Origin: Lewinella sp050633125
GTDB taxonomy: Bacteria > Bacteroidota > Bacteroidia > Chitinophagales > Saprospiraceae
Assembly (NCBI RefSeq): GCF_050633125.1
Contig: NZ_JBOEFX010000047.1
Span: 8,984-72,983, forward strand
DNA length: 64,000 nt
Reading direction: 5' to 3'
Shown: positions 52,172 to 61,924 of the stretch, one piece after another
How the letters are laid out: every line of letters begins with the position of its first letter
Position numbering within the stretch: position 1 is the first letter of the stretch
Position numbers and translations under genes: made by a program
The notes under the pieces: generated by a model
What the model was told of the DNA's origin: nothing
What the model saw: the letters and a program-made list of their open reading frames with translations, nothing else
Databases searched by the model: none

Positions 52172-53137
52172 CTATCGTTCTAGCCATTTTAAAATCGCTT
52201 GGTTTGTTTCTTCTGGCATCTCTTGCTGAATACAATGACCACAATCCAGACTGATCACTTCCACATTAGGCACGAACTCCGGTAGTTTTTCAAACTTTGG
52301 AATCATATCCCGTTCGCCATAAATCATGAGAGTGGGGTGTTGAATAATTGGATTCACCTCCGCAAGTAAGTGCCAGTTTCGATCAAGGTTTCTGTACCAA
52401 TTTATAGCCCCTGTAAACCCTGATGATTCGAAGGCAGAAACGAAAACGGAAAGTTCGCGCTCGCTCATTATCGGATCACCAAATGGTTTTGCTGCTCTTG
52501 CAAGGTTAATCATCAGCATTCCTGGTTCCGGCGGCGCGAGTGGTACGTTCTTGCGGAACAGGTTACGAAGAAACCGGGATGTGTTTTCAGCCAATATAGC
52601 ATCTGCAACACCCGGCTTTCTATTGAAGTGAACAAAATAAAAGTCTCCGCCAAATATCGCTTCCATCAACTCAATCCATGGTCTTTCTCCACGCTCTTGA
52701 TAGGGTAAAGCCAAGTTTATCACTTTATTTACCCGTTTTGGATGTAACTGTGCCAGTCTCCAAACAACATTTGCTCCCCAATCATGACCGACAAAAATAG
52801 CATCTTCGTATCCGTAGTGATCGAGAAGTGCTACGAGGTCTCCTGTCAAGTGTTCAATGTCATAATCGGTTACCTCCGTCGGATGGGATGAGTTACCATA
52901 ACCGCGTTGATTAGGAACAATAACGTGGAAGCCCGCCGCGACAAGAGCGGGTACTTGATGACGCCAAGAAAAGGCATGTTCTGGAAAGCCATGGCAGAGT
53001 ACAATAGGGTTTCCTTCATTTTCTCGACCTGCCTCAAAGACCTCTAGTTGCACATCCCTGACTGAAACAAAGGTTGGCTTGGGAAAATCGGTTACCTCGG
53101 GTATAGAATTAAATACGTTTGCCATTTTACTTATCAT
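52172..53137 (-). CDS. Alpha/beta hydrolase of epoxide-hydrolase type
   Basis: A 321-residue cytosolic enzyme. The oxyanion motif HGFPEHAFSWR near 49-59, the nucleophile Asp in FVGHDWGANVVW near 116-127, a lid region (about 150-230) with Tyr residues for epoxide activation, the acidic partner in YGERDMIPK and His in LDCGHCIQQE complete an epoxide-hydrolase/haloalkane-dehalogenase-like site. Lid RKP and NWYRNLDRNW fit epoxide hydrolases. An in-frame ATG at 53125 is an alternative start. The WYL regulator follows upstream on the same strand, a common pairing. Confidence 0.88.
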   Translation of the reverse strand: MISKMANVFNSIPEVTDFPKPTFVSVRDVQLEVFEAGRENEGNPIVLCHGFPEHAFSWRHQVPALVAAGFHVIVPNQRGYGNSSHPTEVTDYDIEHLTGDLVALLDHYGYEDAIFVGHDWGANVVWRLAQLHPKRVNKVINLALPYQERGERPWIELMEAIFGGDFYFVHFNRKPGVADAILAENTSRFLRNLFRKNVPLAPPEPGMLMINLARAAKPFGDPIMSERELSVFVSAFESSGFTGAINWYRNLDRNWHLLAEVNPIIQHPTLMIYGERDMIPKFEKLPEFVPNVEVISLDCGHCIQQEMPEETNQAILKWLER

Positions 53138-53204
53138 AAAGATTAATTAATGCTGCAAACTTATACCTGACGAGTGACAACCCTATGTCACCTGTTCCTG
53201 AAGA

Positions 53205-53894
53205 TTAATGGTATTGGTCAAAATACTCTTGTAACGTCATATTGTGAGGTTCAAATTTTTCAGAGAGAATTTCTATTTTTTGAATTCGGTCTAATCGAAA
53301 AAATCGAAATTCTTTACGTAAACGACACATTGCAACCAAATACCAATTTTCGGTACTTAATAGTGCAAACGGCTCTATCAATCTGTTCGTTACCGTTTCC
53401 TCCTTATTAATATATTCTATCTTGACAAGCTTATAATTGGTAAGTGCATTTTGCAAATCCGACAAACTACTACTATTCCTTTCTTGATTTTTGACTTCGT
53501 TATACTGAGTTCTATTAACAAGTAAATTTGCTTTGTCTTTGATCTTATATTTGAGAATTGATTTTATTTTATCAATTGCCTCCGAATAATCCTTGACAAA
53601 TGAGGCATCCTTGTTTTTCAATACCAGCTGTTCTGCTAGTATTAAGGCATTTGCTTGTTTTTCGGTAAACATTACCGGTGGTATATTATAACCATCCACC
53701 AAAGTGTATCCTTTTTCCTTTTCGGTCAAAATAGGTACACCTGCTCTCTCTAATGTTTTTAAGTCTCTGTAAATAGTTCGTTTGCTGACACCGAATTTTT
53801 CAGAAAGACTTGTCGCTGTCAACCTTCCTTTTGTTTGCAATAGAGTCAGAATTGCAGTCAGCCTTGAAATTCTCTTGATATCATCTCCTTGCAT
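53205..53894 (-). CDS. HTH-WYL transcriptional regulator (YafY family)
   Basis: A 229-residue protein. The N-terminal winged helix (about 8-65: RLTAILTLLQTKGRLTATSL, SKRTIYRDLKTLERAGVPI) is followed by a WYL ligand-binding domain (about 135-225; LVKIEYINKEETVTNRLIEP, ENWYLVAMCRLRKEFRFFRL). Base composition is visibly more AT-rich than the neighbours, which suggests recent acquisition. It is 67 bases upstream of the hydrolase gene and probably regulates it. Confidence 0.9.
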   Translation of the reverse strand: MQGDDIKRISRLTAILTLLQTKGRLTATSLSEKFGVSKRTIYRDLKTLERAGVPILTEKEKGYTLVDGYNIPPVMFTEKQANALILAEQLVLKNKDASFVKDYSEAIDKIKSILKYKIKDKANLLVNRTQYNEVKNQERNSSSLSDLQNALTNYKLVKIEYINKEETVTNRLIEPFALLSTENWYLVAMCRLRKEFRFFRLDRIQKIEILSEKFEPHNMTLQEYFDQYH

Positions 53895-54017
53895 TTTAGT
53901 TTTTTTAAACGACTTACAACTAAGGTATAGGGTACTGAGGTTTTAATAAACCCCTCACCGGATGTTATACCAAACAACATCTACTTTCTCCCTTGTATAG
54001 TGAAGTTATACCAGCGA

Positions 54018-54953
54018 CTACGCCCGAAAAATCTGCCGAATACTGTATGGCCGCTTTCCCTGCGATTCATAATAGGTACGCACCTGGATTTCTACCACAA
54101 TACCGATGGTTATGAATTGAATTCCGCCTAAAAGAAGAATCAACCCCAGGATCATCAAGGGTTTCCCCCAAATATCCTGGCCCATAACTTTGAGGCCCAA
54201 AAGATAGAGATTAATCAACACACCTACTAGAAACATGATAATACCCGAATTGCCAAACAGGTGCATTGGGCGGGCGAGGTAACGCTTAAAGAAAAGCATC
54301 AAAAGTAAATCACTGACAACTTTGAAAGTCCGCCCCAAGCCATATTTACTCTCTCCAAACTGCCGGGCGTGGTGCTTGACGGGGATTTGCTGTATCCTCG
54401 AAGTCTCCAAACTCACCAGTACAGGGATAAAGCGGTGTAGCTCTCCGTACAAACCTAAATCTTTGGCAACCTCGGCACGCATAACCCTAATTGCACAGCC
54501 ATAATCGCGTAAATGCACACCAGAAGAAGTACGGATAATGTAGTTGGCAATCCAGCTGGGAATTTTACGTAAGAACATTCCGTCCTGCCGGTTAGCACGC
54601 TCACCTGCGACCATGTCCAATTCTTCGGCTTCGGCCATGGCTAGCATCTTGGGCAAATCATCAGGATCATTTTGCAAATCACCATCCATTGTAGCGATAA
54701 ACTCGCCTTGTGCCACATCAATCCCGGCCATTAAGGCTGCACTTTGGCCATAGTTACGCCTAAACTCTACAATCACAAGCCGCTTATACAGCTCCTTTCG
54801 TAATGTTTTCAGCGTCCGATCAGTAGAACCATCATCAACATAGATCAATTCGTACTCAACATCTTTTAGAGCCGTTTTGATTTTTTGGATCAATGGCACT
54901 ACATTTTCTTCTTCATTGAAGACCGTAACTATTACCGATAACTTTATTGACAT
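54018..54953 (-). CDS. Family 2 glycosyltransferase with C-terminal membrane helices (GtrB/DPM1-like)
   Basis: A 311-residue protein. The GT-A domain starts LSVIVTVFNEEENVVPLI; YVDDGSTDRTL is the nucleotide-binding motif, and MDGDLQNDPDDLPKML carries the metal-binding acidic triad. GESKYGLGRTFKVVSDLLL and two helices near 225-290 anchor it in the membrane. Such enzymes move a sugar from a nucleotide donor to polyprenyl phosphate for glycan or glycoprotein modification. A lipid carrier or acceptor is not identifiable. It stands alone between the WYL gene and the cyclase gene. Confidence 0.92.
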   Translation of the reverse strand: MSIKLSVIVTVFNEEENVVPLIQKIKTALKDVEYELIYVDDGSTDRTLKTLRKELYKRLVIVEFRRNYGQSAALMAGIDVAQGEFIATMDGDLQNDPDDLPKMLAMAEAEELDMVAGERANRQDGMFLRKIPSWIANYIIRTSSGVHLRDYGCAIRVMRAEVAKDLGLYGELHRFIPVLVSLETSRIQQIPVKHHARQFGESKYGLGRTFKVVSDLLLMLFFKRYLARPMHLFGNSGIIMFLVGVLINLYLLGLKVMGQDIWGKPLMILGLILLLGGIQFITIGIVVEIQVRTYYESQGKRPYSIRQIFRA

Positions 54954-55045
54954 AAGGTGGATATCATCGCTAAGAAAAAGACAAAGGTCTGAATTTTTCT
55001 GCTTTTAAAAGGCTTCCTGGGCATCCAAGAACCTTTAAGCTTCAA

Positions 55046-58000
55046 TTATCCATTCGCCCCACGCTCTTTCCTGAGCTTTTCCAGCCTTGTTTTATAGAGA
55101 TACTGAGGGGTTGCTGCGTAAAGTTCTTCGAACAAGCGTATAGCCAAATCACGAGCTGTTTTATCAACAGGTAGGAGTATGAAACGAATATAAGCAGCCT
55201 CAGCTTGCTGCTCTGTACTGAGGGGCCGTTTTTTTAAATCATCTAGTAATAACAATGCCTCGTTTGTATGACCATGCAGGTATAAAGCACGTATTTCCAA
55301 AGCACAAGCATTAAAAATAAGATCAGGGTTTCCTAATTCTTTTGCCAGCGCCATTGCTTCTTTTTCTACTTCTAACAACTCCGCTACCCGTTTAACTTTT
55401 ATCAAAACGAGCCCCTTCTCTATCAGACTGGAACAGAGAACAATTTTGTGATTGATCTTCCGAGTTACTTCAATCGCCCGATCATAGAAATGTAGGCTTC
55501 GATCGTATTCCTCGGTAAAGAAAAAGATATCTCCCAGGGTATTAACCGCCTTAGCGATTCCCTTCTGATAGCCTAGTTCTTCGCAAAGCATCAAGTTCTT
55601 TTGCATATACTCTACGGCCGGATAAAAATCTCCTACCAGCTTGAGTAAATCACCAACAAGGCCCAGTGCAATTGCTATGCCTTGTTTATCACCGAGCTCT
55701 TCTGTCAACTGGAGGTCTCTGCGAAAAAGGTCCATCGCTCGCTCATAATCCCCTTGCTGTTGAATGACTAAACCTAACGACCCCATCGCAATAGAGACGA
55801 GTTGTTTATTTCCTAGTTCTTCCGCTAATTTCAAGCCTTCTTCATAGCTTTCTCCAGCATCAGAATAGTCGCCTTTCTCGTATTGGACAATTCCCAGGTT
55901 GACCAGTAAGACCGCCATACCTTGCTTATCATTGCGTTGGCGATGTAGTGGCAGTTGTTTTTGCACAACAGCAATTCCTTCTTCCAGTTGTCCCTGGTTC
56001 ATGTGCGTAAGAGCCAGGTTCGCTACCACCTGTGCACTCCCCGTAGAAGCACCCGTACCGTAGCCCGAATCCAAGCTGCGTTCAAAACACTCTTGCGCTT
56101 CAGGGTACTCCCCCAGCCGAAGATGAAGATTCCCCAAGTGACCATTAACTTTAGCAAAACCAATCTTGTCATCAATTGATTCAAATAAACCTGCAGCTGT
56201 ATTGAGGTAAGATGCAGCTTTGTCGTATTCGCCTCTAAGTAGCAGTAGATGCCCCAAATGATTATTGGCCTCCCCAATCATCACCACATCCCTTGAACTC
56301 TTTGCCAATTCCAGCGAACGACGGAAAGCTTCCTCACTCTCCTTCCAATTGCCGATGAGTTGTAGTAACTTTCCTCGCTTTAAATGGGTCTGTATTTCAT
56401 CCGCACTATCCGCCTTGGCACCAAGATAACTGAGCAGTTTTTCATAGTATTCCAGCGCTAATTGGTTCTGGTAGTTATTACGCGCGTGATCAGCTGCTTT
56501 ACGTAAGTATTCACAGGTTTTATTAAATACGCCCGCCTGTTCATAATGAAAAGCCAGGTCAACGTAGCGGCTCTCTAATTGCCAGGGATAAATTCTTTCA
56601 ATAGCCTCCGCAATTAAGCGATGTAACTGCTTGAGGCGTGTTTGCAGCTGCATACTATACACCGCTTCACGCAACAGGCTATGCCGGAAAATATACCGCA
56701 ACTCATTCATCGCCATCCAAATCTGCACCTGCTCCGCCGATTTTATTTCTTCTTTCAGCAATGCTGCACTATCCAGATAACGATCTGCAAATAAACCCTG
56801 GGCACGCATAACTTCTGACAAAATAGGAATGTCAAATTCGCGGCCAATTACTGCCGCCGCCTTTACAGTTTCTCTTACCTGCTCGGACAAACGATCTATC
56901 CTTGCCGTAAGGATGGCATTGATAGAATTAGACAACTTGACATTTTCGTCCTTGATCGTCCATTTATCTTCATCTTGAGTGAGTAAACCACTCTCGGTGA
57001 AATACTCTAAAATCTGCTCCAGGTAAAACGGGTTATTATTCGTCGTTCGAATGAGCATAGCGTGAAATGCCTCAGAAATAGGCCCACCAAGTATCGACTC
57101 GGCAAATACACGTACACTTTCTTCCGGTAGATTTTTTAGCTCTATTTCCAAATACGGGAGCTCCAATCGAGCAACAGTAGTTGGTGTTAACGGATATGGT
57201 TTAGATCCCTCATCGTTGTACCTGGAAGTAATCAGTAGAAACAATGGATAGTGAGGCATCTGTCGGGTGAGTTCCTGTAGCAACTCCGCTGAACTATCAT
57301 CCAACCAATGGCTATCTTCCAGCTCAACAATCAATGGTTTCAACTGGCTTTCGGCAATCAGTAAATTAATGATCGACCAAATGGTATTTTGATAACGCCC
57401 TTTGGCATCCAATTGCTCCCACAGGGAATTTTCGGAAGAAAGCCCCAGTAATGCAATCAACACCGGTCGGGTTCTTTCCAACTCTCGGAGGGTAAGCTCT
57501 ACCCCCTCCGTATTAAGCTCGATAAGTTGTTCCCTCAGTAGCCTAAAACGGTTGTTAAAATTGAGCCGGTTCGTAAAGTCATTTTCTTCGGGCGATTGCT
57601 CAAAATAATTTTGCAGAAAATAGAGAAACGGGTTGAAAGGCTTGTGCAAAATCTGATCAGCCTGGCATACAAACCACTGAAGACGATTACCATCTAAAAG
57701 AAGATTGCGCAATTCAAAAGTCAATCGGCTTTTACCAACACCAGCTTCTCCAAAAATATATGCGACTCCAGCATTACTGTGTTCAAAAAGCGGCTCCGCA
57801 AAATCAATTATTTTTTTAAGCTCCTCATCCCGGGCAATCAACTTCCCTGTATAAGTAGGCTTAACATTGAAATTACGCCCTAGTAATTTATAGGTAGGTA
57901 CATTCCCTTTGATCCCTTTGTATTTGATATTTCCAGTATGCAAAAACCGAAAGCTACTAGCTTTTTGAATCTCTTCATCAGCGAAAAACTCTCCCCATTC

Positions 58001-59080
58001 TGCATTGGTCATCAAACGGGCAGCCAAGTTGACTCGGTTACCAACACAAGCGTACTGACAACGTTCGTAACCTCCAACAATACCGGTATAGGCATTACCT
58101 ACCGTCATTCCGGCCCTGATTTTCCAGTCATGCTTTTCTTGGGTAGGCCGGAGTCTCTCTCTCAGACTAAGCAAAAATTCCAGCGCACGATCAACATTAT
58201 TTTCAAAAGCCACAGGAGCACCAAAAAAGATGGTAATGACGCCCCCTTTATCTCCAAAGTCTATTTCCTTAAAATAACCAGAAAATGTTGCCGTTTGCCG
58301 CAAAACAATCTCCGAAAACTCATTGAGTTCCTCATGATTACTAACACCGTCAAAAGATAAGAAAATGGAAACTACTGGTCGAAATTCACCTTCCTGCTTG
58401 TAGTCTACTACCGCTTCAGGTAAAAATATCAAAGCCGTCTCTCGGTCTAACTCATCGCATTCTAATGGCGGAGGAAAACCTGTAATATTAATGGTGCTCG
58501 TCACCCGGTAAGCATCTTCACCCACAGGATCTAACTCGAGTGTATGATCTGGCAAACGCCGTAAAAGAGAACCATCAATAACGATATCCTGATTCTCTGC
58601 CAGCGTCTGACAATAAGCACAACTATCAACGGGTTGTCCTCGGAAATAAAAACCCTTCGGGTCGGAACCAACAATACCCCACTCCACATCGCCAAAGCTC
58701 AAACCAAACTTGAGGCCGATCGTAAAGTTTCCAAAACGGTTCTTCCGTCGCTGAAACAAGGCGCGTGCCATGGCCGCTGTTTGGATGAGTGCTTCTGCAC
58801 TTTGTCGTTCATCTTCCGCCGGAAATATCGCCGTGAAGGCATCACCCGCAAAGTAAGGGATAAAGCCACCACGGGCGTAAACCAGGCGAATAAGGGGTTC
58901 AAAGATTTCGTTTAGAACGATAGAAAGTCGTTCTGCTCCGGCATTACCTTCGCGCATCAGCCCTTCGGTCAACGGTGTAAAACCCTTTAAATCAATAAAC
59001 AAGGTGAACGCACGCAAATCTCCTTGCTGTTCGTTCGCCAATAGGCGCTCATGAATAAAGTATGGAATAAGATGCTTCAC
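55046..59080 (-). CDS. Soluble-adenylyl-cyclase-like protein: tandem class III cyclase halves, NTPase, TPRs
   Basis: 1344 residues, no membrane segment, start GTG at 59080. C1 (about 22-195) has both metal Asps: D30 in FIDLKGFT and D80 in YFAGDAF. C2 (about 225-405) has lost the first Asp (FLSFDG) but keeps the transition-state pair N351/R355 in VGNRVNLAARL, which C1 lacks (RGQPVDSCAYCQTLA). One composite site is therefore expected, as in mammalian sAC. An AAA-type NTPase follows (P-loop FGEAGVGKSRL near 445; LEDSHWLDDSSAELL Walker B) and about nine TPRs (860-1250). Tyr76 stands where sAC has bicarbonate-binding K95. Likely an ATP-cyclising signalling enzyme; cAMP versus cGMP is not proven. 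Confidence 0.88.
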   Translation of the reverse strand: MKHLIPYFIHERLLANEQQGDLRAFTLFIDLKGFTPLTEGLMREGNAGAERLSIVLNEIFEPLIRLVYARGGFIPYFAGDAFTAIFPAEDERQSAEALIQTAAMARALFQRRKNRFGNFTIGLKFGLSFGDVEWGIVGSDPKGFYFRGQPVDSCAYCQTLAENQDIVIDGSLLRRLPDHTLELDPVGEDAYRVTSTINITGFPPPLECDELDRETALIFLPEAVVDYKQEGEFRPVVSIFLSFDGVSNHEELNEFSEIVLRQTATFSGYFKEIDFGDKGGVITIFFGAPVAFENNVDRALEFLLSLRERLRPTQEKHDWKIRAGMTVGNAYTGIVGGYERCQYACVGNRVNLAARLMTNAEWGEFFADEEIQKASSFRFLHTGNIKYKGIKGNVPTYKLLGRNFNVKPTYTGKLIARDEELKKIIDFAEPLFEHSNAGVAYIFGEAGVGKSRLTFELRNLLLDGNRLQWFVCQADQILHKPFNPFLYFLQNYFEQSPEENDFTNRLNFNNRFRLLREQLIELNTEGVELTLRELERTRPVLIALLGLSSENSLWEQLDAKGRYQNTIWSIINLLIAESQLKPLIVELEDSHWLDDSSAELLQELTRQMPHYPLFLLITSRYNDEGSKPYPLTPTTVARLELPYLEIELKNLPEESVRVFAESILGGPISEAFHAMLIRTTNNNPFYLEQILEYFTESGLLTQDEDKWTIKDENVKLSNSINAILTARIDRLSEQVRETVKAAAVIGREFDIPILSEVMRAQGLFADRYLDSAALLKEEIKSAEQVQIWMAMNELRYIFRHSLLREAVYSMQLQTRLKQLHRLIAEAIERIYPWQLESRYVDLAFHYEQAGVFNKTCEYLRKAADHARNNYQNQLALEYYEKLLSYLGAKADSADEIQTHLKRGKLLQLIGNWKESEEAFRRSLELAKSSRDVVMIGEANNHLGHLLLLRGEYDKAASYLNTAAGLFESIDDKIGFAKVNGHLGNLHLRLGEYPEAQECFERSLDSGYGTGASTGSAQVVANLALTHMNQGQLEEGIAVVQKQLPLHRQRNDKQGMAVLLVNLGIVQYEKGDYSDAGESYEEGLKLAEELGNKQLVSIAMGSLGLVIQQQGDYERAMDLFRRDLQLTEELGDKQGIAIALGLVGDLLKLVGDFYPAVEYMQKNLMLCEELGYQKGIAKAVNTLGDIFFFTEEYDRSLHFYDRAIEVTRKINHKIVLCSSLIEKGLVLIKVKRVAELLEVEKEAMALAKELGNPDLIFNACALEIRALYLHGHTNEALLLLDDLKKRPLSTEQQAEAAYIRFILLPVDKTARDLAIRLFEELYAATPQYLYKTRLEKLRKERGANG

Positions 59081-59361
59081 CGTCGCTATTAAGGTATCTC
59101 TTCGTGCTGGCTTTGTTTAGTAGCCATTGAGCAATCATTGGGCAAATTACAAAGTTTTGGGAAATCCCCACCCTTCATATACCTCTAGTAAACTGAATTT
59201 ATGCCTTTACAAGTATCCCTCGTTGTAGAAAGTAGTGTTTTTGCACCACCCACCCGGCTGTTGGCATCTTTGAGAATCAAATATTTAGAAGACTAAATAG
59301 CTTTTTTTTTCTTCGTAATTAGATATTGACCCGCTACTAGTATATCCAAAACCAAAACCTC
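59081..59361. other. Divergent intergenic region
   Basis: 281 bases between the cyclase and DUF5916 genes. A sequence TAGTGTTTTTGCACC near 59233-59247 resembles a -7 region with a TTG upstream, but it is not a strict match. Nothing else recognised. Confidence 0.4.
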
Positions 59362-61824
59362 ATGAAATCCCCTACATTATTGCTTTGGCTCTTGCTGCCT
59401 ATCCTGGGACAGGCAGCCAACGGCATTGACCCTGACAAAAAAGAAGTAAACGCTGTAATTACCAATCAAGCCCCCGTAATTGACGGCGTACTAGATGATG
59501 AAGCTTGGTTAAATGCCCTTCCAGCAGGAGATTTTATCCAAAACCGACCCGTTCCCGGGCAATCAGCCAGTGCCAAAACAGAAGTGCGAATATTGTACGA
59601 CGATACAGGCATCTATATTGGCGCCATGATGTATGATGATAAGCCCTCTGGTATTCAAAAAGAATTGTCCGAACGAGACAATCTCGCCAATACCGATTGG
59701 TTTGGAGTTATTATTGACGCTTACCGAGACGGGATCAATGGTTTTGGTTTTATCGTATCTGCTGCCAATGTACAATTCGATACCAAATATTCTACTTTTG
59801 GGGAAGATGAAGGCTGGGATGCCGTATGGCAAAGCAAGGTCAACATCAATAGTCAAGGCTGGGTTGCAGAAATAATGATTCCCTATTCTGCCCTCCGTTT
59901 CCCTGAAACAGAAGAACAAATATGGCACCTAAACTTGGTACGCTCTGTTGCGCTTACGCAGGAAAAAAGCTTCTGGAGTGAGGTTGACCCCCAAGTTAAT
60001 GGTTTCCTTAACCAGGCAGGCTACCTCACTGGACTAAAAAATATCTCTTCTCCTGTACGCTTACAAGCTACTCCGTTCATTGCTTTTTATGGGCAACAGC
60101 ATCACGATGCTTCCGCCGAAACGGTAAACACTTACGGGCGTAGCTTTAACGGCGGTATGGACATCAAATGGGGCTTATCCGATGCCTTTACGCTGGACAT
60201 GACTCTCATTCCTGATTTTGGTGAAGCACAGTCAGATAATCAAGTGCTCAATCTTTCTCCTTTTGAGGTTCGTTTCAACGAAAATCGACCCTTTTTCACA
60301 GAAGGAACCGAACTTTTCAACAAAGGAGGCTTGTTCTATTCCCGGCGTATTGGCGGCCAACCACTCAATTATGGAAATATCTATGATGAATATGCAGAGG
60401 AAGATATTTTAAGCAACCCATCACAAAGTCAACTTTACAATGCGACCAAAGTTTCTGGGCGCACAGCAAAAGGCCTTGGCGTAGGGTTTTTCAATGCTAC
60501 TTCGGGTCGTACCTATGCCAGAGTTCGAGACACGGAACTAGGAGAAACAAATATCCTTTCTGACCCTTTGACCAATTATAACGTACTCGTCCTTGATCAA
60601 AACTTACCCCACAACTCTTACGCTACACTCATTAACACGACCGTTCTTAGGGAAGGCGATCACTATGATGCCAACGTTACCGGCACCGATTTCCTATTAC
60701 GCAACAAAGCCAACACTTATTCTATTGGCGGGCGTGTTGCAGTGAGTCAGAAATACTACACGGAGCAAACCGACCTGGGACATACTACTGCTCTCCGCTT
60801 ACGAAAAACAAGCGGCAAGATTCAAGCGGGCCTAAACTACTCCGAAGAAAGTGACACCTATGACCCCAATGACCTCGGTTTCCTAAACAACAACAATGAA
60901 CGCAATTTCAGTGGCTTTATAGAATATAATCAATTTGAAGCATTTGGTCGGTTTAATCGAGGAGGCATAGGGCTTTTTGCAAATTACAATCGACTCTACA
61001 AACCAAGTGTATACACCGGCTGGGGTTTTAATGTATGGACATACGCGGAAAGTAAGTCTTTCTGGAATTACAATGTTTGGTTTAACCTATCCCCTTCTCG
61101 AGAAAACAACTACTTTGAAGCAAGAGAAAATGGCCGTGTTTGGCGTCTTCCTGCTTCAGGAAGTGCTGGTTTCTGGATGGGATCTGATCGCCGAAAGCGA
61201 GTGAGAGTTTCTCTGAACGGCGATTATTGGGCAGCCACAGAGAACAACTGGAACAACATTTCCGGAGAAGTAAGCCTTCGTTTCAGGGTAAGTGATCGTC
61301 TTAATTTCAACCTTGGCGTAGAACAAAATCTCAGTCACAACGATGCTGGCTATGTTAATGACCAAGAAACCGAAGTCATCGACCCTATTTCAGGGCAAAC
61401 CAGTACCCGAAAGGATATTTTCTTTGGCCGGCGTAATAGAAAAACAGTCGAGACTTTTTTCCGAACCAACTATACCTTTAATGCCAATATGACCCTTGGT
61501 TGTCGGATGCGACATTACTGGTCTACCGTGGATTATCAGCGTTTTCATCAGTTAGATGATGATGGTCAACTAATTGACACCAACTACCGTGGCCAACATA
61601 ATAACGACTTTGATGCTTTCAATATAGACCTTGTCTATCGCTGGCGTTTTGCCCCAGGTTCTGATATTTTTGTCGTCTGGAAAAACAGTTTATTCAGCGA
61701 AAGCGAAGAAATTTCCCCTGATTATTTCCGCAATCTGAATGGCCTGTTTCAATCCCCCCAAGACAATAGTGTTTCTATAAAGGTCATCTACTTTTTAGAT
61801 TATGCGTCACTGACAAGACGTTAA
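59362..61824 (+). CDS. DUF5916 outer-membrane protein with CBM9-like domain
   Basis: An 820-residue exported protein (signal peptide ends GQAANG). The CBM9-like domain (about 30-215) opens APVIDGVLDDEAWLNA and includes ILYDDTGIYIGAMMYDD, GFGFIVSAANVQFDTKYS and WVAEIMIPYSALRFP. The DUF5916 part (about 225-820) has ADMTLIPDFGEAQSDNQVLNLS-like sequence, FFTEGTELFNKGGLFYSRRIG and many amphipathic strands ending YFLDYASLTRR, consistent with a beta-barrel in the outer membrane. The ligand is unknown, probably a carbohydrate or related compound. A terminator overlaps the stop codon. Confidence 0.9.
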   Translation: MKSPTLLLWLLLPILGQAANGIDPDKKEVNAVITNQAPVIDGVLDDEAWLNALPAGDFIQNRPVPGQSASAKTEVRILYDDTGIYIGAMMYDDKPSGIQKELSERDNLANTDWFGVIIDAYRDGINGFGFIVSAANVQFDTKYSTFGEDEGWDAVWQSKVNINSQGWVAEIMIPYSALRFPETEEQIWHLNLVRSVALTQEKSFWSEVDPQVNGFLNQAGYLTGLKNISSPVRLQATPFIAFYGQQHHDASAETVNTYGRSFNGGMDIKWGLSDAFTLDMTLIPDFGEAQSDNQVLNLSPFEVRFNENRPFFTEGTELFNKGGLFYSRRIGGQPLNYGNIYDEYAEEDILSNPSQSQLYNATKVSGRTAKGLGVGFFNATSGRTYARVRDTELGETNILSDPLTNYNVLVLDQNLPHNSYATLINTTVLREGDHYDANVTGTDFLLRNKANTYSIGGRVAVSQKYYTEQTDLGHTTALRLRKTSGKIQAGLNYSEESDTYDPNDLGFLNNNNERNFSGFIEYNQFEAFGRFNRGGIGLFANYNRLYKPSVYTGWGFNVWTYAESKSFWNYNVWFNLSPSRENNYFEARENGRVWRLPASGSAGFWMGSDRRKRVRVSLNGDYWAATENNWNNISGEVSLRFRVSDRLNFNLGVEQNLSHNDAGYVNDQETEVIDPISGQTSTRKDIFFGRRNRKTVETFFRTNYTFNANMTLGCRMRHYWSTVDYQRFHQLDDDGQLIDTNYRGQHNNDFDAFNIDLVYRWRFAPGSDIFVVWKNSLFSESEEISPDYFRNLNGLFQSPQDNSVSIKVIYFLDYASLTRR

Positions 61825-61858
61825 AGCCTTGTACAAGCAGCGTAACAATGGCTTTTTT
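61823..61858 (+). terminator. Intrinsic terminator of the DUF5916 gene
   Basis: AAAGCC (61823-61828) pairs with GGCTTT (61850-61855) and TTGT with ACAA across a bulged T, with TTTTTT closing the hairpin. It overlaps the stop codon of the gene. Confidence 0.7.
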
Positions 61859-61862
61859 CGTT

Positions 61863-61870
61863 TATCTTTG
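61863..61870 (+). promoter_or_regulatory. -7 box of the ECF sigma gene
   Basis: TATCTTTG matches TANNTTTG, 54 bases upstream of the ATG. The -33 position has no TTG. Confidence 0.45.
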
Positions 61871-61924
61871 GTGAGGACCTCGCAATGTGTTGTTTAACTA
61901 CGCATTGCCCAAGCACTTGGTTTT

